Assembly (NCBI RefSeq): GCF_025499465.1
Contig: NZ_JAIMCA010000003.1
Coordinates: 248,001-312,000, forward strand
Length of the DNA stretch: 64,000 nt
From: Allobosea sp. BH3
GTDB lineage: Bacteria > Pseudomonadota > Alphaproteobacteria > Rhizobiales > Beijerinckiaceae
Direction of reading: 5' to 3'
Shown here: positions 63,433 to 64,000 of the stretch, one piece after another
How positions within the stretch are numbered: the stretch's first letter is position 1
How the letters are laid out: each line of letters opens with the position of its first letter
Program-made: the position numbers and the translations under genes
Notes under the pieces: generated by a model
The model's input: only the letters and a program-made list of their open reading frames with translations
The model's database searches: none
Told to the model about the DNA's origin: nothing

Positions 63433-64000
63433 ATGATCTCTGCATTCCTGCCGTCGCCGCTGCCCTTGCCCGGGCTTGTCGCACGCGAACTCGACATGGC
63501 TGCGCTCGCCTTGCTGCAGGCGCCGGGGGCCGCTGCGGCCGACTTCGCTTCGCCTCCAGGCGAACCTGCTCTGGTCGGTGCCGATTCGGTCTCGTGGCGG
63601 GTTTTCAAGAATCCTGTCGCGCTGTTCGTCGGCGGGGTGGCTGCTGTCCTCCTCGAACTGGCGCATCCTCAGGTTCGCGCCGGCGTATGGGACCATTCCT
63701 CGTTCCGGAAGGACCCTGCCCGGCGGCTGCGGCGCACCGGGCTCGCCGCCATGGTGACAGTCTATGGCGCTCGTTCGCGGGCGGAGGCGATGATTGCCGG
63801 GGTTGTTCGGCGCCATGACGCGGTGGAGGGCCAAGCACCGGACGGAACGGCCTATCGGGCCAACGATCCGGAGCTGCTAGACTGGGTTCAGGCGACGGCA
63901 GGATTCGGCTTCAGCGAAGCCTATCATCGGTATGTCCGGCCCTTGTCGCGGCAGGAGCGGGATCGCTTCTATGCCGAGGGCGCGCCCGCCGCGCGACTCT
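63433..64000 (+). CDS. MpaB-family oxygenase (DUF2236), C-terminus cut by window edge
   Basis: 189 codons from ATG at 63433 to the window end, read by hand without a stop. The stretch VSWRVFKNPVALFVGGVAAV, LLELAHPQVRAGVWDHSSF and RRTGLAAMVTVYGARS is typical of the DUF2236/MpaB family, linked to latex-clearing protein and the fungal mycophenolate enzyme MpaB. Heme-ligand residues would be in part beyond the window. The substrate in proteobacteria is unknown. Confidence 0.85.
   Translation, partial: MISAFLPSPLPLPGLVARELDMAALALLQAPGAAAADFASPPGEPALVGADSVSWRVFKNPVALFVGGVAAVLLELAHPQVRAGVWDHSSFRKDPARRLRRTGLAAMVTVYGARSRAEAMIAGVVRRHDAVEGQAPDGTAYRANDPELLDWVQATAGFGFSEAYHRYVRPLSRQERDRFYAEGAPAARL

Overview
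This is a GC-rich, densely coded bacterial chromosome segment. Gene content points to an alphaproteobacterium of the order Hyphomicrobiales (Rhizobiales). The pointers are IalB and DUF3551-type secreted proteins, a RNase E with an interrupted S1 domain, an Irr-type iron-box candidate, an LktA-family giant adhesin and Rhizobiales-style palindromic repeats. Bosea or a close relative is my best guess, by inference only. I see no phage, transposase, CRISPR array or rRNA.

Layout. 1-8.3 kb: a truncated secreted MetX-like hydrolase, an AsmA protein, a ferric-iron ABC uptake pair (fbpA-fbpB, no ATPase beside it) behind a possible Irr box, a MAPEG protein, guaB and a small secreted DUF3551-like protein. 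8.5-13.8 kb: a DHA2-type MFS exporter, rlmE, a Ppx/GppA phosphatase and glpK. 13.8-20.4 kb: a leftward run of cysK, a group II PLP decarboxylase, a KdpD/KdpE-like two-component pair without kdpFABC, and TRAP permeases dctQ-dctM without a binding protein. 20.5-22.5 kb: a soluble SARP-like/TPR regulator divergent from cysK.

22.6-42.4 kb is the striking part. It is a leftward operon of ialB, a 5583-residue two-partner-secretion (TPS) adhesin of the LktA family, its TpsB/ShlB outer-membrane transporter, and a SapC-family protein. The genes are nearly contiguous: a 2-nt gap, a 55-nt overlap and a 23-nt gap. The adhesin has an extended signal peptide, an N-terminal TPS region, 19-20-residue beta-helix repeats near the C-terminus, unusual helix-forming repeat modules at two distant places, and only eight cysteines in the mature chain, arranged as four close pairs.

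42.6-48.7 kb: an MFS importer coupled to a putative winged-helix regulator, a TetR regulator, tRNA-Gln(CTG), an amidase and an M20 peptidase. 48.7-52.3 kb: a palindromic repeat, a terminator, accC, accB, aroQ and a DsbA-family thiol oxidoreductase. 52.4-64 kb: a class I/II aminotransferase, a large MscS-type channel, RNase E (sharing a bidirectional terminator with the channel gene), a 582-nt leader region, an AmiC-type amidase, PBP1A, and the start of an MpaB-family (DUF2236) oxygenase that runs off the window.

How the genes work together: most of the window is housekeeping (GMP, fatty-acid and shikimate synthesis, RNA processing, wall synthesis). The 19.8-kb adhesin operon is the main accessory system and probably builds a very long surface fibre, with IalB and SapC as envelope partners.
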